From: Phycisphaerales bacterium
Lineage (GTDB): Bacteria; Planctomycetota; Phycisphaerae; Phycisphaerales; UBA1924
Assembly: GCA_016699835.1 (NCBI GenBank)
Contig: CP064987.1
Location: 124,001 to 188,000, forward strand
DNA length: 64,000 nucleotides
Direction: 5' to 3'
Positions 34,385 to 43,740 of the stretch are shown here, in pieces. Below the pieces are notes generated by a model. It was not told where the DNA came from. It searched no databases and saw nothing but the letters and a program-made list of their open reading frames with translations. The position numbers were made by a program, and so were the translations under genes. Numbering within the stretch: the stretch's first letter is position 1; the number at the start of each line of letters is the position of its first letter.

Positions 34385-35020
34385 ATGACTCCACGTCTTC
34401 CCAAGTCGCGCCTCGAGGCCTTCAGCGACGGCGTGCTCGCCATCGTCATCACCATCATGGTGCTGGAGATGAAAGCGCCACATGCCGCGGATGGAGCGGT
34501 CCCCGCGATCGGCGATCTCAAGCCCGTCCTCACCAAGTTCATCGCCTATGTCATCAGTTTCGTCTACGTCGGCATCTACTGGTCCAACCACCACCACCTG
34601 CTCCACGCGACGCGCGCCATCACCGGCGGCACGCTCTGGGCGAATCTCCACCTGCTCTTCTGGCTCAGCCTCATCCCCTTCACCACGAGTTGGATGGGCG
34701 AGACCCATTTCGAGAGCGTCCCCGTCGCGGTGTACGGCATCAACCTCCTCGCGTGCGCCGGATCGTGGGACATCCTGCGGCGGCTGCTCGTCAAGCACCA
34801 CCCCGCCGACAGCGAACTCGTCCGCGCCATCAAGCAGGGCACGAAGGAGTGGATCAGCCTCGCGCTCTACGTCTCGGGCCTGCTCGCGTCGCTCCTTCTC
34901 GATGGTGACGCCGGTCGGGGTGGGTATGGGCGCTGGATCGCGCTCGTTCTCTACGCCATCGTCGCCGCGATCTGGCTGGTGCCCGACCGCCGCATCGAGC
35001 GGGCCATGGCGTCGCACTGA
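34385..35020 (+). CDS. TMEM175-family (DUF1211) potassium channel protein
   Basis: A 211-residue membrane protein. It opens with the family hallmark RLEAFSDGVLAIVITIMVLEM, where the FSD motif in the first helix forms the ion filter in bacterial TMEM175 channels. Further spans include FIAYVISFVYVGIYW, followed by NHHHLLH, then LHLLFWLSLIPFTTSWMG and VYGINLLACAGSW. Bacterial homologues conduct potassium as tetramers. ATG 34385 is preferred: AGGA at 34371-34374 lies upstream, and the ATG at 34364 is part of a repeat. Confidence 0.85.
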   Translation: MTPRLPKSRLEAFSDGVLAIVITIMVLEMKAPHAADGAVPAIGDLKPVLTKFIAYVISFVYVGIYWSNHHHLLHATRAITGGTLWANLHLLFWLSLIPFTTSWMGETHFESVPVAVYGINLLACAGSWDILRRLLVKHHPADSELVRAIKQGTKEWISLALYVSGLLASLLLDGDAGRGGYGRWIALVLYAIVAAIWLVPDRRIERAMASH

Positions 35021-35043
35021 CTCGACGGCCACGACCTTGGTGC

Positions 35044-35886
35044 TCACTTCGACGTGAAGCCGCCGTCGACCTTGAGGTCCGTGCCGGTGATGAAACTCGC
35101 CTCGTTCGAGCAGAGCCAGACGGCGGCCCTGGCGACCTCGTGGTCCTGGCCGACGCGGCCGATGGGGTGGAGGCTGGTCATGTACTTCTTCGCCTCCTCG
35201 CCGCCGAGCGCGTCAAGGAACCGATCGGCCATCTCCGTCTCGATGACGGCGGGCGAGACGGCGTTGATGCGGATGCCGTGCTTGCTGTACTCGAGAGCGG
35301 CGGACTTGGTGAGGCCGAGGACGGCGTGCTTGCTGGCGACATAGACGCCAAAGCCCTCCATGCCACGGCTGCCGGCGACGGACGCGTTGTTGACGATCGC
35401 CCCCCCGCCCCCACTGCCACCCCCCGCAACGCTCTTCAGAATCGCCGGGATCTGGTATTTCATGGACATGAGCACGCCCAGGACGTTGATGTCGAAGACG
35501 TGGCGAAAGTTGGTCTCGGTCTGCTCGGTCGTCGGCGTGGCGAGGGCGCCCTCGACGCCGGCGTTGTTAAAGGCGTAATCGAGACGGCCGAAGCGCTTGA
35601 CCGTCTCGTCGACAACGCGCTTGCTGTCGGCCTCGATCGCCGCGTCGGCGCGGACGTACATCACCTCGCCGAAGCCGTTGGCCTTGCCGCCCAGCGCGTT
35701 GATCGCGTCGGCGACGGCGTTGCCCTCCTTCTCGCGGCGTCCGGTCAGCACGACGTTCGCCCCGGCCCGGGCGAAGAGTTCAGCCGCGGACTTGCCCATG
35801 CCGCTGGTCCCCCCGGTCACGATCGCGACCTTTCCCGCCATTGAACCCGACAACGATCCCATGCCCATACCTGATGCGCTCGCCAT
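35044..35886 (-). CDS. Short-chain dehydrogenase/reductase
   Basis: A 280-residue NAD(P)-dependent oxidoreductase. Motifs: cofactor loop TGGTSGMG, NNAGVEG, the catalytic Ser in NNASVAGSRG and YVASK (Tyr and Lys), then INAVSPAVIETEM and the closing GTDLKVDGGFTSK. A glycine-rich insert (GGGSGGGG) precedes the catalytic Ser strand. Substrate is not clear. ATG 35886 is fixed by AAGGAG just upstream; a longer frame to 36081 has no support. Converges with the TMEM175 gene. Confidence 0.93.
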   Translation of the reverse strand: MASASGMGMGSLSGSMAGKVAIVTGGTSGMGKSAAELFARAGANVVLTGRREKEGNAVADAINALGGKANGFGEVMYVRADAAIEADSKRVVDETVKRFGRLDYAFNNAGVEGALATPTTEQTETNFRHVFDINVLGVLMSMKYQIPAILKSVAGGGSGGGGAIVNNASVAGSRGMEGFGVYVASKHAVLGLTKSAALEYSKHGIRINAVSPAVIETEMADRFLDALGGEEAKKYMTSLHPIGRVGQDHEVARAAVWLCSNEASFITGTDLKVDGGFTSK

Positions 35887-36038
35887 GACTCGCTCCTTTG
35901 ACTCGTGTGTTCGCCCTCGCCTGAGGGCGTGGGGTTGAGATGCGGGCGGATTCAGAGAGGTTTCACGCGTTGTGTCGCATTCGAGAGGGCGGGCCCCGTC
36001 TTCACACACCACAAACACACGACGGCTAGCCTTCCCCC

Positions 36039-36746
36039 ATGAAATCCACCGCGACCACCGTGAAGGAGTATCTCGCATCACTGCCCGAGGACCGCCGCGC
36101 CGCGGTCGAGGCGATCCGGACGGTGATCCTCAAGAACCTCGACAAGGACTATGAGGAGGTGATGCAGTACGGCATGATCGGGTACGTCGTGCCGCATCGC
36201 GTCTTCCCGCAGGGGTACCACTGCGATCCGAAGCAACCGCTCGCGTTCGCGGGTCTCGCCTCGCAGAAGAACTACATCGGGGTCTACCTGATGGGCCTGT
36301 ACATCGAGGCGGGTGGTGGAGCGGCGAAGGACGCGGGCGATGAGGAAGGGTGGTTCCGCGCAGCCTGGGCGAAGACGGGGAAGAAACTCGACATGGGCAA
36401 GTGCTGCGTGCGCTTCAAGCGGCTCGAGGACGCCGCCCTGGATGTGATCGGGGAGGCGATCAAGCGGATGCCGGCGAAGAAATATCTTGGGTACTACCTG
36501 AGGAATCTGGAGACGCAGCGCGGGGGCAAGGGAAAGAAGGCGAATGCCAAGGGCACAGAGGGGAAGGGGAAAGACGCGGAGGGGAAGCGTGGGAAGAAGG
36601 CAAGTGCGAAGAGGTCGGGCGTGAAGAATGCGGCCGCGAAGAGCGTGGCGAAGAAGACCTCGAAGCGAGTGGTGAAGAAGGTGGGGACGACAACGGGGAA
36701 GACGGTCGCGAAGCGGACGGCGGCTCGATCGCGTGCGGGGCGATAG
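36039..36746 (+). CDS. DUF1801 protein with a histone H1-like basic tail
   Basis: Residues 1-160 are a DUF1801/YdhG-like domain: VKEYLASLPEDRRAAVEAIRTVI, MQYGMIGYVVP, AFAGLASQKNYIGVYLMGLY and CVRFKRLEDAALDVIGEAIKR. The last 75 or so residues are Lys/Ala-rich with KKA, KKT and KRT repeats, much like bacterial H1-type tails. This tail could bind DNA or RNA; the core domain is of unknown function. ATG 36039 follows a TAGCCT -10-like hexamer by six bases, which may mean a leaderless transcript. Confidence 0.85.
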   Translation: MKSTATTVKEYLASLPEDRRAAVEAIRTVILKNLDKDYEEVMQYGMIGYVVPHRVFPQGYHCDPKQPLAFAGLASQKNYIGVYLMGLYIEAGGGAAKDAGDEEGWFRAAWAKTGKKLDMGKCCVRFKRLEDAALDVIGEAIKRMPAKKYLGYYLRNLETQRGGKGKKANAKGTEGKGKDAEGKRGKKASAKRSGVKNAAAKSVAKKTSKRVVKKVGTTTGKTVAKRTAARSRAGR

Positions 36747-36776
36747 GCCAGCGAGTGTGTGGATCGTGCGGTCGCG

Positions 36777-38195
36777 TCACTGGCCGAGACGGTTGACGAC
36801 GAAGTCGGTGCCCTTGTTCCCTTCGTAGAGCGCCTTGTAGCGGTCCTTGCCCCGGACGTCGTGCCCATCGTTGTCGAGGCCGTCGTTGCCGACGGAGTAG
36901 ATGAGGTAGCCAACGGGCATGTCGTCGTCGGGGCGGGCGAGGCGGTACTTGAAGGTCTGGCCGGTCCACGGGTCGATCGCGGCGACGACGACCATGGGGT
37001 CGAGTTCACCAAGTGAGGCCGGGAGATGGCCGGCCTTGATTCTGAACCGCTCAATGGCAATCGCGAGACGAACCGCCGCGAACTCTTGTGTGAGTTGGTC
37101 CTCGGTCGAGAGCCATTTGCCGTAGGGCAGAAGAAAGAGGTCAACAGTGCTATTTCTTGCTGGAGCCGAGAGCTGTGCAAGTTCGTCTGGAACGCGGTTC
37201 GCACGCTCGTGACGTGGAACCTGTTGTACAGCAACAAGTGCGGCCATGTACTGTGAGAACTCCGCAACATTTTCTCCGGCAGTGCCAAGCCGCTTCCTTC
37301 CCCTGACAATCGAATACGAATCTACGAAGTGTGATGCGTTGTGCTTGTCGCCTGCATATGCCCGTGCCACTGCATCTGCGAACGTGATTTGAAGCCCTTC
37401 GACGACATGGCCGAAGGGAGCACTTGGTGTGCCATAGTCCATACCTCGTGCAATCATGTCAAGCCATTTCGATTCCACTTGGTGCTCGAACGCCGTCGCC
37501 ACCATCTGGTTTGAGAAGTTGTCCAACACGAGCCCAACGAGTCGCTCGATAGATGTGACACCCGTACTGACGAGTCGCGCAAGGTGACGAGTGCCCGTGT
37601 ATGCAGCCGTAAACTCCTCCAGATCGCCGGCCTTGACGGCGAGTCTCGCTCTTGCGAGATTGACGCGTCCAAGAGTCCGTATTTTCGTGAGCAGAGGCAG
37701 CGACGTGTCCAGCATGCCAAACTGAGAGTTTGCGTCATGCACATATCGTGATGTTCCACGCGTCGCAAACGCTACCTCATCGACGCGTCTGATGAGCCCA
37801 GCATTTCTGTATTCGTTGATACACCGCTCCGCCAGTTCTTGCCCCCTCCAACTCTGATCGCCCTCTCCCTCAACAGGCCGAGATCCGAGGTCCTTTCCCA
37901 CGAGGGTGAAATCGGGCTTCAGAATCGCCTCGCCATCTTCGGGCTTCCACAATTGGGAATCGATCTCCTCAAGATCCTCGGCAAGGTCCGCCATCGCCTC
38001 CCACACGTCGAGATCGTTCGGCCCCGGCAACGGCACATACTTCTGCTCAAGCGCGTCGAGCCTGGCCTGACACTCCTCGATCGTCGGCACCGGCGCCTCC
38101 GGCCCGCGTGTGAAGTACACCCACGCCACAAGGCCCAGCGGAACGGCGATGACGAGCAGGACCACGCCCAGAATCACTTTCTTGGTTCGACTCAT
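36777..38195 (-). CDS. Membrane-anchored protein of unknown function
   Basis: A 472-residue protein with an N-terminal membrane anchor (VILGVVLLVIAVPLGLVAWVYF) and a large extracytoplasmic part made of helices. The C-terminus (LPASLGEL, GQTFKYRL, YLIYSVGNDGLDNDG) resembles the end of type II secretion pseudopilins or DUF-like proteins found in planctomycetes. I do not recognise a function. A stretch in the middle, about 37020-37850 on the plus strand, is visibly lower in GC than the two ends. A CTTATA at 38210-38215 gives a TATAAG -10 on the minus strand close to the start. Converges on the DUF1801 gene. Confidence 0.78.
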   Translation of the reverse strand: MSRTKKVILGVVLLVIAVPLGLVAWVYFTRGPEAPVPTIEECQARLDALEQKYVPLPGPNDLDVWEAMADLAEDLEEIDSQLWKPEDGEAILKPDFTLVGKDLGSRPVEGEGDQSWRGQELAERCINEYRNAGLIRRVDEVAFATRGTSRYVHDANSQFGMLDTSLPLLTKIRTLGRVNLARARLAVKAGDLEEFTAAYTGTRHLARLVSTGVTSIERLVGLVLDNFSNQMVATAFEHQVESKWLDMIARGMDYGTPSAPFGHVVEGLQITFADAVARAYAGDKHNASHFVDSYSIVRGRKRLGTAGENVAEFSQYMAALVAVQQVPRHERANRVPDELAQLSAPARNSTVDLFLLPYGKWLSTEDQLTQEFAAVRLAIAIERFRIKAGHLPASLGELDPMVVVAAIDPWTGQTFKYRLARPDDDMPVGYLIYSVGNDGLDNDGHDVRGKDRYKALYEGNKGTDFVVNRLGQ

Positions 38196-38340
38196 ACCCC
38201 ATTGTTTGCCTTATACGAAGTCCCAGCCGTCCACAGGCGTCCCTTCCCTCTTCGCGTTCCTCGTGTACCATTCCCATTCGCCCGAGACCCGAGTGGGCCG
38301 TGGGCGGCCGATCCTGTTCATGTTCACGAGGAGACCACCC

Positions 38341-39450
38341 ATGCGTCGCTCCCTTCGTTCCACGTCCGTGCTCGCTTCCATGACCGCATGTACCTTGGGC
38401 CTTGCCGGGATGCCAATTGGGGCGATGGCCCAGTTCACGCCCTCGACACCCCCGGCTGTCACCACTCCTGCCGGAGTCGCCGCCCCACAGAACGCCCCCG
38501 GCATGCCCTCGCTGGATTCCATCTTTGACAACGCCGCCAAGGCCCTCGGCGGCAAGAGCGCGATCGAGAAACTCAAGACCATGCACGCCAAGGGCAACGT
38601 CGAGTTCGCCGGGCAGAAGATCCTGGTCGAGCACTGGTGGTCCAAGGCCGGCGGCCGAATCTCCAAGACCTCGCTCCCGGGCATGGGCGAGATGACCAGC
38701 GGGACCGACGGCACGGTGTATTGGACCAACTCCATGGCCGGGTACACCATCGTCAGCAAGGACGAGGCCGATGCTGCGGGCGGGATGTCCGGGATGCACA
38801 TGGGCATCCTCGATCCTCGCCTCTTTGCCAAGGACCAGATCAAGACCATGGCCGTCGTCGGCAAGGAGCAGTTCCGCGACGCCGAGTGCTACAAGGTGAA
38901 GCAGACCAAGGGCGGGCAGGACACGTTCATTTACTACAACGTGAAGACGGGAATGCCGATGGGCTTCGAGTCGCCGGCGAACGGCATGCAGCCGCGCATG
39001 ACCATGACCATCGACGAGTGGAAGACCATCGAGGGTGTGAAGTTCTTCCACCTGCTTCGGATGCAGGGGACGGACTCAGGGCCGGAACTTCCTGATGGGA
39101 TGCGGGCGACGCCCTCGATGGGCGAGGTGAAGTTCGACACCATCGAGGTGAACACGGTCAAGGACGACGTTTTCGCCCTGCCGGATGAGGTCAAGGCCCT
39201 CGCCAAGGACGCGGCGGCGGGCGGGGGGGCGGGTGGCGAGATCGCGCTCTCGGATCTCTCCGCGGAGCAGCAGAAGCAGGCGACCGAGATGGTCGAGAAC
39301 CTCAAGAAGTCGGGTGTCGACGGCACCAAGGGCGCACTTCCGAGCCTCGAGCGTGCCGCGAAGATGATGCCCGACAGCACGCCCCAGAAGAAGATGTTCC
39401 AGTACGTCGTGCAGGAACTGCAGAAGTTCGTCGCGGGCAACGGTGGCTGA
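38341..39450 (+). CDS. Secreted protein, possibly outer-membrane-lipoprotein-sorting-like fold
   Basis: 369 residues with a signal peptide (cleavage near PIGAMAQ). After a Pro/Thr-rich linker, residues about 60-270 read like a beta-rich LolA/LolB-type or DUF620-type fold: GGKSAIEKLKTMHAKGNVEFAGQ, TDGTVYWTNSMAGY, ECYKVKQTKGGQDTFIYYNVKTGMPMGF, FDTIEVNTVKDDVFALPDEV. The C-terminus is helical. Function unknown. ATG 38341 has GAGGAG upstream. A glycine-rich GGGAGGE linker is encoded by a G-run at 39224-39236. Confidence 0.72.
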   Translation: MRRSLRSTSVLASMTACTLGLAGMPIGAMAQFTPSTPPAVTTPAGVAAPQNAPGMPSLDSIFDNAAKALGGKSAIEKLKTMHAKGNVEFAGQKILVEHWWSKAGGRISKTSLPGMGEMTSGTDGTVYWTNSMAGYTIVSKDEADAAGGMSGMHMGILDPRLFAKDQIKTMAVVGKEQFRDAECYKVKQTKGGQDTFIYYNVKTGMPMGFESPANGMQPRMTMTIDEWKTIEGVKFFHLLRMQGTDSGPELPDGMRATPSMGEVKFDTIEVNTVKDDVFALPDEVKALAKDAAAGGGAGGEIALSDLSAEQQKQATEMVENLKKSGVDGTKGALPSLERAAKMMPDSTPQKKMFQYVVQELQKFVAGNGG

Positions 39451-39556
39451 ACAAAGACGTCGCCGCGCCACAGAGGGAGCAATCGGAAGGGGGAACGACT
39501 GGCACCTACGCGGAACCGGGGAATCCCCGATAATGTTGCGCGTGATTGTCGTCGTT

Positions 39557-39578
39557 CCTGTCGGGGCGTCTCGACAGG
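39557..39578 (+). promoter_or_regulatory. Hairpin upstream of pntAA
   Basis: A perfect 7-pair inverted repeat, CCTGTCG (39557-39563) and CGACAGG (39572-39578), with an eight-base loop. It lies 90 bases before pntAA and may be part of its leader or a weak terminator of the upstream gene. Confidence 0.4.
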
Positions 39579-39667
39579 TCTGGCCGATGAATGTCGCATG
39601 ACCCATCGCGGGATGCGGACGAGTCACCTGCCACCCAGATCCCCCACCCTCACTCCACGGAGCCTCC

Positions 39668-40816
39668 ATGCGTCTAGGCGTCGTCTCTGAACGCCGGGCC
39701 GGCGAAACGCGAGTCGCGCTGGTCCCCGAGTCGGTCAAAAAACTCAAGGCCCTGGGTCACGAGGTCGTGATCGAGGCCGGCGCGGGCGAGGGCGCCGCGT
39801 TCGCCGACGCCCAGTTCGCCGAGATCGGGGCGAGCGTCGAGAGTTCGCGTGCCGGCGTGCTGGGGGCGTGTGACCTGCTCGCGGGCGTGAACGCGCCCGA
39901 CGAGGGCGACATCCGTTCCCTCCGCAAGGGGGCGATGGTCCTCGCGTCGCTCTTTCCGACGCGGAACCTCTCGCTTGTGGGCGCGATGGCCGAGGCTGGC
40001 GTGACCGCCTTCTCGACCGACGCCATCCCGCGCACGACCAAGGCCCAGGCGATGGACACCCTGAGTTCCATGGCGAATATCGCCGGGTACCGCGGCGTGT
40101 TGCTGGCGGCGACGCATCTGGGCAAGTACTTCCCCATGTTCATGACGGCCGCGGGGACCGTGCTCGCCGCCAAGGTCTTCGTCATCGGCGCGGGTGTCGC
40201 GGGTTTGCAGGCGATCGCGACCGCTCGGCGCCTCGGCGCCGCGGTGAGCGCCACGGACGTCCGCCCCGAGGTGAAGGAGCAGATCGAGAGCGTCGGAGCG
40301 AAGTATGTCGGGATCGAGTTGAAGGAATCGGCCCAGGCCGGCGGCGGCTACGCCCGCGAACTCAGCGACGAGGACAAGGCCCGCCAGCGAGAGTTGCTCG
40401 CCGAGCAGTGCGCGATGAGCGACGTGGTCGTGACCACGGCACTCATCGGCGGCGTGACCGCGCCGCGACTGATCTCCAAAGCCATCGTGGAACGCATGAG
40501 GCCGGGTTCGGTGATCGTCGATCTTGCGGCGGACGGCGGCGGCAACTGCGAGGTCTCGCACCCCGGCGAGACCGTTCGGCATCACGGCGTCTCCATCCTC
40601 GCCCCGACCAATGTTGCCGCGGGCATGCCGACCCACGCGAGCCTCTTGTGGTCGCGGAACCTGACCAGTTTCATCTCGACGTTCACCCGTGAGGGCGTGA
40701 TCGCGCTGGACGGATGGGACGCGGCGAGCGCCGAGATCCTTGCCGGCGCCATGATCACCCACCAGGGACAGGTGGTGCACGCCCGAACCAAGGAGGCCCT
40801 GCGGCATGGAGCCTAA
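39668..40816 (+). CDS. pntAA: NAD(P) transhydrogenase, NAD-binding subunit alpha-1
   Basis: Domain I of the proton-pumping transhydrogenase, soluble on the cytoplasmic side; it binds NAD(H). The sequence starts with RLGVVSERRAGETRVALVPESVKKL, contains the RQD-loop-type region (DTLSSMANIAGYRGVLLAA), the nucleotide fold VFVIGAGVAGLQAIATARRLGA and the mobile loop GYARELSDEDK. 382 residues. The split into three subunits is of the Rhodospirillum type. Stop overlaps pntAB by 11 bases. Confidence 0.94.
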   Translation: MRLGVVSERRAGETRVALVPESVKKLKALGHEVVIEAGAGEGAAFADAQFAEIGASVESSRAGVLGACDLLAGVNAPDEGDIRSLRKGAMVLASLFPTRNLSLVGAMAEAGVTAFSTDAIPRTTKAQAMDTLSSMANIAGYRGVLLAATHLGKYFPMFMTAAGTVLAAKVFVIGAGVAGLQAIATARRLGAAVSATDVRPEVKEQIESVGAKYVGIELKESAQAGGGYARELSDEDKARQRELLAEQCAMSDVVVTTALIGGVTAPRLISKAIVERMRPGSVIVDLAADGGGNCEVSHPGETVRHHGVSILAPTNVAAGMPTHASLLWSRNLTSFISTFTREGVIALDGWDAASAEILAGAMITHQGQVVHARTKEALRHGA

Positions 40817-41225
40817 ACCAGTGACCACAAGCACCACCGAAAGCGTGCAGACGCACGAGACCGCCGCTCCACCAGGGGGCCACGCTTCATCCGGAACCAC
40901 AAGCACCACGCTCGTCGGGCTGCTCTTTGTGTTCATGCTCGCCACGTTCATCGGGCTGGGCGTGATCCGGCGTGTGTCGAGATTGCTCCACACGCCCCTG
41001 ATGTCGCTGACCAACGCCATCTCCGCGATCGCGGTGGTCGGGGCGATCCTCATCGCCGGCGGCAAGGACTATCCCACATGGGTCCGCGTGCTCGGAGCGA
41101 TCGCACTCTTTGCGAGCATGACCAACATCGTCTCGGGGTTCATGATCACCGACCGCATGCTCAAGATGTTCAAGCCCGCGGGCAAGGGCGCCGCGTCAAC
41201 GACTGCTGGAGGGACGCACTCGTGA
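40806..41225 (+). CDS. pntAB: NAD(P) transhydrogenase membrane subunit alpha-2
   Basis: 139 residues with four membrane spans (VGLLFVFMLATFIGLGVI, LMSLTNAISAIAVVGAILIAG, VRVLGAIALFASMTNIVSGFMI). The motif HTPLMSLTNAISAI is diagnostic. Contributes part of the proton channel. The N-terminus is long and polar. The stop overlaps the GTG of pntB. Confidence 0.93.
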   Translation: MEPKPVTTSTTESVQTHETAAPPGGHASSGTTSTTLVGLLFVFMLATFIGLGVIRRVSRLLHTPLMSLTNAISAIAVVGAILIAGGKDYPTWVRVLGAIALFASMTNIVSGFMITDRMLKMFKPAGKGAASTTAGGTHS

Positions 41226-42667
41226 CCCTCCCACTTCTTCTCGGCACGGGCGTTGCTTCGTCCGGCGCGCTCATCGAACTCTCGTACCTCGTGGGCGCGG
41301 CGATGTTCATCCTCTCGCTGTATTGGATGAGCGACCCGAAGTCGGCACGACGCGGCGTGCACGCGGGCATCGTCGGCATGACGATTGCCGTCCTCGCCAC
41401 CTGGGCCAAGCCCGAGGTCTCCGAACATCTGTGGATTCTGATTCCCCTCGCCCTTGCCGTTGGTCCGGGGGTGTGGCTGGCGAACGTCCCTCTGACGGCC
41501 GTTCCTCAACGAACGGCGCTCTCCCATGCCTTTGGTGGGCTGGCCGCGGGACTCGTGGGCACGGCGAAGTTCTTCTACTGGTTCCAGAACGAGCCGGAGA
41601 TGCTGACGTCTTTTCGCGTCGGTGCCATCGTCTTCGAGGTGCTGCTCGGGTTCCTGACATTCACGGGTTCATTGATTGCTGCGGGCAAACTCCAGGAGTT
41701 CCGCTGGATCCCGCAGAGGCCGTGGGTCTATAAGGGGCAGTCCGTCGTCAACGCGATCGCGTTCCTCGCGGCTCTGGGTCTGGGCGTCGCGCTCGTCGTC
41801 GATCCCCACGCCGCCCACGCGCCGTGGCTCTTTGCCGGGCTTGTCTTCCTCGCGTTCAACTTCGGGTGGATGCTCGTCATGCCGATCGGCGGGGCGGACA
41901 TGCCGACGGTGATCGCAATCCTGAACGCCTATGCGGGCCTAGCCGCCGTCGCGATGGGGTTCGTCCTCGACAACAAACTGCTGATCACGGCCGGGGCGCT
42001 CGACGGATCGTCGGGGTTCATCCTCTCCATCATCATGTGCAAGGCCATGAACCGCTCGTTCACGAGCGTGCTCTTCGGCGCCTTTGGACAGGTGACCGCC
42101 TCGTCTGCTGGTGGAGAGCAGAAGCAGTACAAACCCGAGACGCCCGAAGACGCCGCGACAATCCTCGGCGAGTCTTCCCTCGTCGTCATCGTCCCCGGGT
42201 ACGGCATGGCCGTCGCTCAGGCCCAGCACAAGGTCCGTGAGTTGTACGACGCCTTGAAGAAACGCGGGGTGACCGTGAAGTTCGCGATCCACCCGGTTGC
42301 CGGGCGCATGCCCGGGCACATGAACGTGCTCCTCGCCGAGGCGGAGATTCCGTACACCGACCTTGTCGAGATGGACGAGATCAACCCCGAGATGCCCCAG
42401 TGCGACGTGTGCCTTGTGATCGGTGCCAACGACGTCGTGAATCCGGCGGCTCGCACCGAGGCCTCCAGCCCGATCTATGGGATGCCCATCATCGACGCCG
42501 ACAAGGCTCGCACCGTTTACGCGATCAAGCGCAGCAAGAACCCGGGCTTTGCAGGGATCGACAACGAGTTGTACTTCCTCGAGAAGACCCGCATGATCTT
42601 CGGCGACGCGAAGGCCGTCGTCGGCGAACTCGCGCGGGCGCTCTCGGGGTCATCGGGGATGCACTAA
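41222..42667 (+). CDS. pntB: NAD(P) transhydrogenase subunit beta
   Basis: 481 residues: the membrane part of domain II (residues 1 to about 290) and the NADP(H)-binding domain III (about 310-481). Hallmarks: YLVGAAMFILSLYWMSDPKSAR, the inner helices AFNFGWMLVMPIGGADMPTVIAILNAYAGLA, VIVPGYGMAVAQAQHKV as the NADP fold, and IGANDVVNPAA. GTG 41222 overlaps the pntAB stop (GTGA). It ends four bases before the stop of the convergent pheS. Confidence 0.95.
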   Translation: MTLPLLLGTGVASSGALIELSYLVGAAMFILSLYWMSDPKSARRGVHAGIVGMTIAVLATWAKPEVSEHLWILIPLALAVGPGVWLANVPLTAVPQRTALSHAFGGLAAGLVGTAKFFYWFQNEPEMLTSFRVGAIVFEVLLGFLTFTGSLIAAGKLQEFRWIPQRPWVYKGQSVVNAIAFLAALGLGVALVVDPHAAHAPWLFAGLVFLAFNFGWMLVMPIGGADMPTVIAILNAYAGLAAVAMGFVLDNKLLITAGALDGSSGFILSIIMCKAMNRSFTSVLFGAFGQVTASSAGGEQKQYKPETPEDAATILGESSLVVIVPGYGMAVAQAQHKVRELYDALKKRGVTVKFAIHPVAGRMPGHMNVLLAEAEIPYTDLVEMDEINPEMPQCDVCLVIGANDVVNPAARTEASSPIYGMPIIDADKARTVYAIKRSKNPGFAGIDNELYFLEKTRMIFGDAKAVVGELARALSGSSGMH

Positions 42668-42671
42668 GACT

Positions 42672-43712
42672 TCAGACCTGGCTCAGGAATCGCAGGTCGT
42701 TCTCGAAGAGCATGCGGATGTCGGGGATCTTGTACTTTCCCATTGCGAGGCGTTCCATCCCGAAGCCGAACGCGAACCCACCCCACTCCTCGCTGTCGAC
42801 GCCGCACGATTTCAGCACGTTCGGGTGGACCATGCCGCAGCCGCCGAGTTCGATCCAGCGTGGCTCGGCATCGGGCGTGAGGCGGACGAGGATCTCGAAC
42901 TGGGCGCTCGGCTCGGTGAAGGGATAGAACGTGGGCGTGAAGCGGATCTGGGCGTCGTCGCCGAAGTATGCCCGGACGAACTGGAAGAGCGTGGTCTTGA
43001 GGTCGGCCATGCTCAGGTTCCGGTCGATCGCGAGGCCCTCGATCTGGTGGAACATGAAGGAGTGCGTCGCGTCCACCGTGTCCGGGCGATAGACACGGCC
43101 CGGCGCGATGATGCGGATCGGGTGCTGGAGTTTCCCACCGCCCTTGGCGACGGCGTCCTCCATCACGCGAATTTGCACGGTGCTTGTCTGCGAGCGGATC
43201 ATCCGCGGGCGCTCGACCTTGGCCGGATCGTCGATATAGAAGTTGTCCGCCGGCTCGCGCGCGGGGTGCCCGGGGGGGATGTTGAGTTTCACGAAGTTGT
43301 GGTCGTCGTCCTCGAGTTCGGGCCCCTCGGCCACCTCGAAGCCCATGCGGGCGAAGACCTCGACCAGTTCCGCACGCACGCGCGTGATGATGTGCGGGCG
43401 GGCGGGCATCGCGGCGAGCGCCAGCGCCGGTTCGGTCATGTCGATCTGCTCGGGCGCGGCCTTTGGAGCGGCGTCGGTGGCGGCCTTGCGTGACTCCAGC
43501 GCCTCCTCGAGGGCGGCCTTCGCCGAGTTCAGTCGGGCGCCCACCGCTGGCTTCTGGTCTTTGGGAACGTCGCGGAGGCGGGCGAGCATCCCTTTGAGTT
43601 TTCCGGAGTTTCCGAGATAGGCCAGACGCCAGGCATCGATCGCATCGGCGGAGTTCGCGCCGGCGAGTTCCTGGAGGGCCGTCTGTTGGAGCGAGTCGAT
43701 TTCCTCAAGCAT
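42672..43712 (-). CDS. pheS: Phenylalanine-tRNA ligase alpha subunit
   Basis: 346 residues. The N-terminal coiled coil is short; the class II core contains motif 2 in the region PIRIIAPGRVYRPDTVDATHSFMFHQIEG and motif 3 in GGFAFGFGMERLAMGKYKIPDIR. The Phe pocket segment TFYPFTEPSAQFE is intact. pheT is not next to it, unlike the usual pheST arrangement. ATG 43712 has no strong ribosome-binding site. Confidence 0.96.
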   Translation of the reverse strand: MLEEIDSLQQTALQELAGANSADAIDAWRLAYLGNSGKLKGMLARLRDVPKDQKPAVGARLNSAKAALEEALESRKAATDAAPKAAPEQIDMTEPALALAAMPARPHIITRVRAELVEVFARMGFEVAEGPELEDDDHNFVKLNIPPGHPAREPADNFYIDDPAKVERPRMIRSQTSTVQIRVMEDAVAKGGGKLQHPIRIIAPGRVYRPDTVDATHSFMFHQIEGLAIDRNLSMADLKTTLFQFVRAYFGDDAQIRFTPTFYPFTEPSAQFEILVRLTPDAEPRWIELGGCGMVHPNVLKSCGVDSEEWGGFAFGFGMERLAMGKYKIPDIRMLFENDLRFLSQV

Positions 43713-43740
43713 CGGGCGAGTTTAGGGATGAGAGGCACTT

